Assembly (NCBI RefSeq): GCF_024713975.1
Contig: NC_091095.1
Location: 19,376,501 to 19,440,500 of the forward strand
Origin: Paralichthys olivaceus
Lineage: Eukaryota > Chordata > Actinopteri > Pleuronectiformes > Paralichthyidae
Direction of reading: 5' to 3'
DNA length: 64,000 nucleotides
The position numbers were made by a program, and so were the translations under genes. This document shows positions 63,912-64,000 of this stretch, piece by piece; positions within the stretch are counted from its first letter, which is position 1; each line of letters starts with the position of its first letter. Below the pieces are notes generated by a model, which had not been told where the DNA came from, made no database searches, and saw only the letters and a program-made list of their open reading frames with translations.

Positions 63912-64000
63912 GTAAAACATTTTCTTGCAGAGCTTAACATATCTGATTAATTACTTCGTCGTTTTATTCCAGCCATCTTTCGAAAAAAAAAAATCTTTAG

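Overview
The window is nuclear DNA of a bony fish, almost certainly a percomorph teleost. Introns are compact with GT/AG ends. There are long CA/TG microsatellites, teleost-type SINEs and TTAA-flanked MITEs, and every protein reads as an ortholog of a vertebrate gene. The species cannot be named from the sequence. I assembled thirteen protein genes exon by exon by joining splice sites in phase and comparing the products with remembered vertebrate proteins. No database was searched.

Layout: tmem205 (+, 2546-4278); slc35d1 (-, 8411-12964); aqp12 (+, 14318-15823); rpp21 (-, 16258-17844); pak2 (-, 19569-25419); pigx (-, 28326-30507); cep19 (+, 31043-31993); ing5 (-, 33454-36220); plekhb2 (+, 37534-39540); vps4b (-, 41806-47606); ankrd29 (-, 48799-53776); a cathepsin L-like protease (+, 55486?-58689); and the 5' part of lama3 (+, 61112 to beyond the window end). 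All except lama3 and the cathepsin start look complete.

Two blocks match human order as I recall it: pak2-pigx-cep19 (human 3q29) and ankrd29-lama3 (human 18q11.2). The cathepsin gene lies inside the second block. Pigx/cep19 and ing5/plekhb2 are head-to-head pairs that probably share promoters. Cep19/ing5, plekhb2/vps4b and aqp12/rpp21 are tail-to-tail, and in the first two the poly(A) signals lie only about 110-130 bp apart. The genes are housekeeping or tissue genes (nucleotide-sugar transport, RNase P, kinase signalling, GPI anchors, cilia, chromatin reading, endosome and ESCRT function, basement membrane) and do not form one pathway.

Between genes the window holds MITEs, SINE remnants, LINE scraps, microsatellites and one AT-rich minisatellite. 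I recognised no retrovirus or LTR element, no CRISPR array and no free-standing RNA gene. The most notable points are changed residues in known families: both NPA boxes of aqp12 are altered, pak2 lacks the mammalian caspase site, and lama3 carries an RGD tripeptide between two cysteines of an EGF-like repeat. I found no convincing new multi-gene system.
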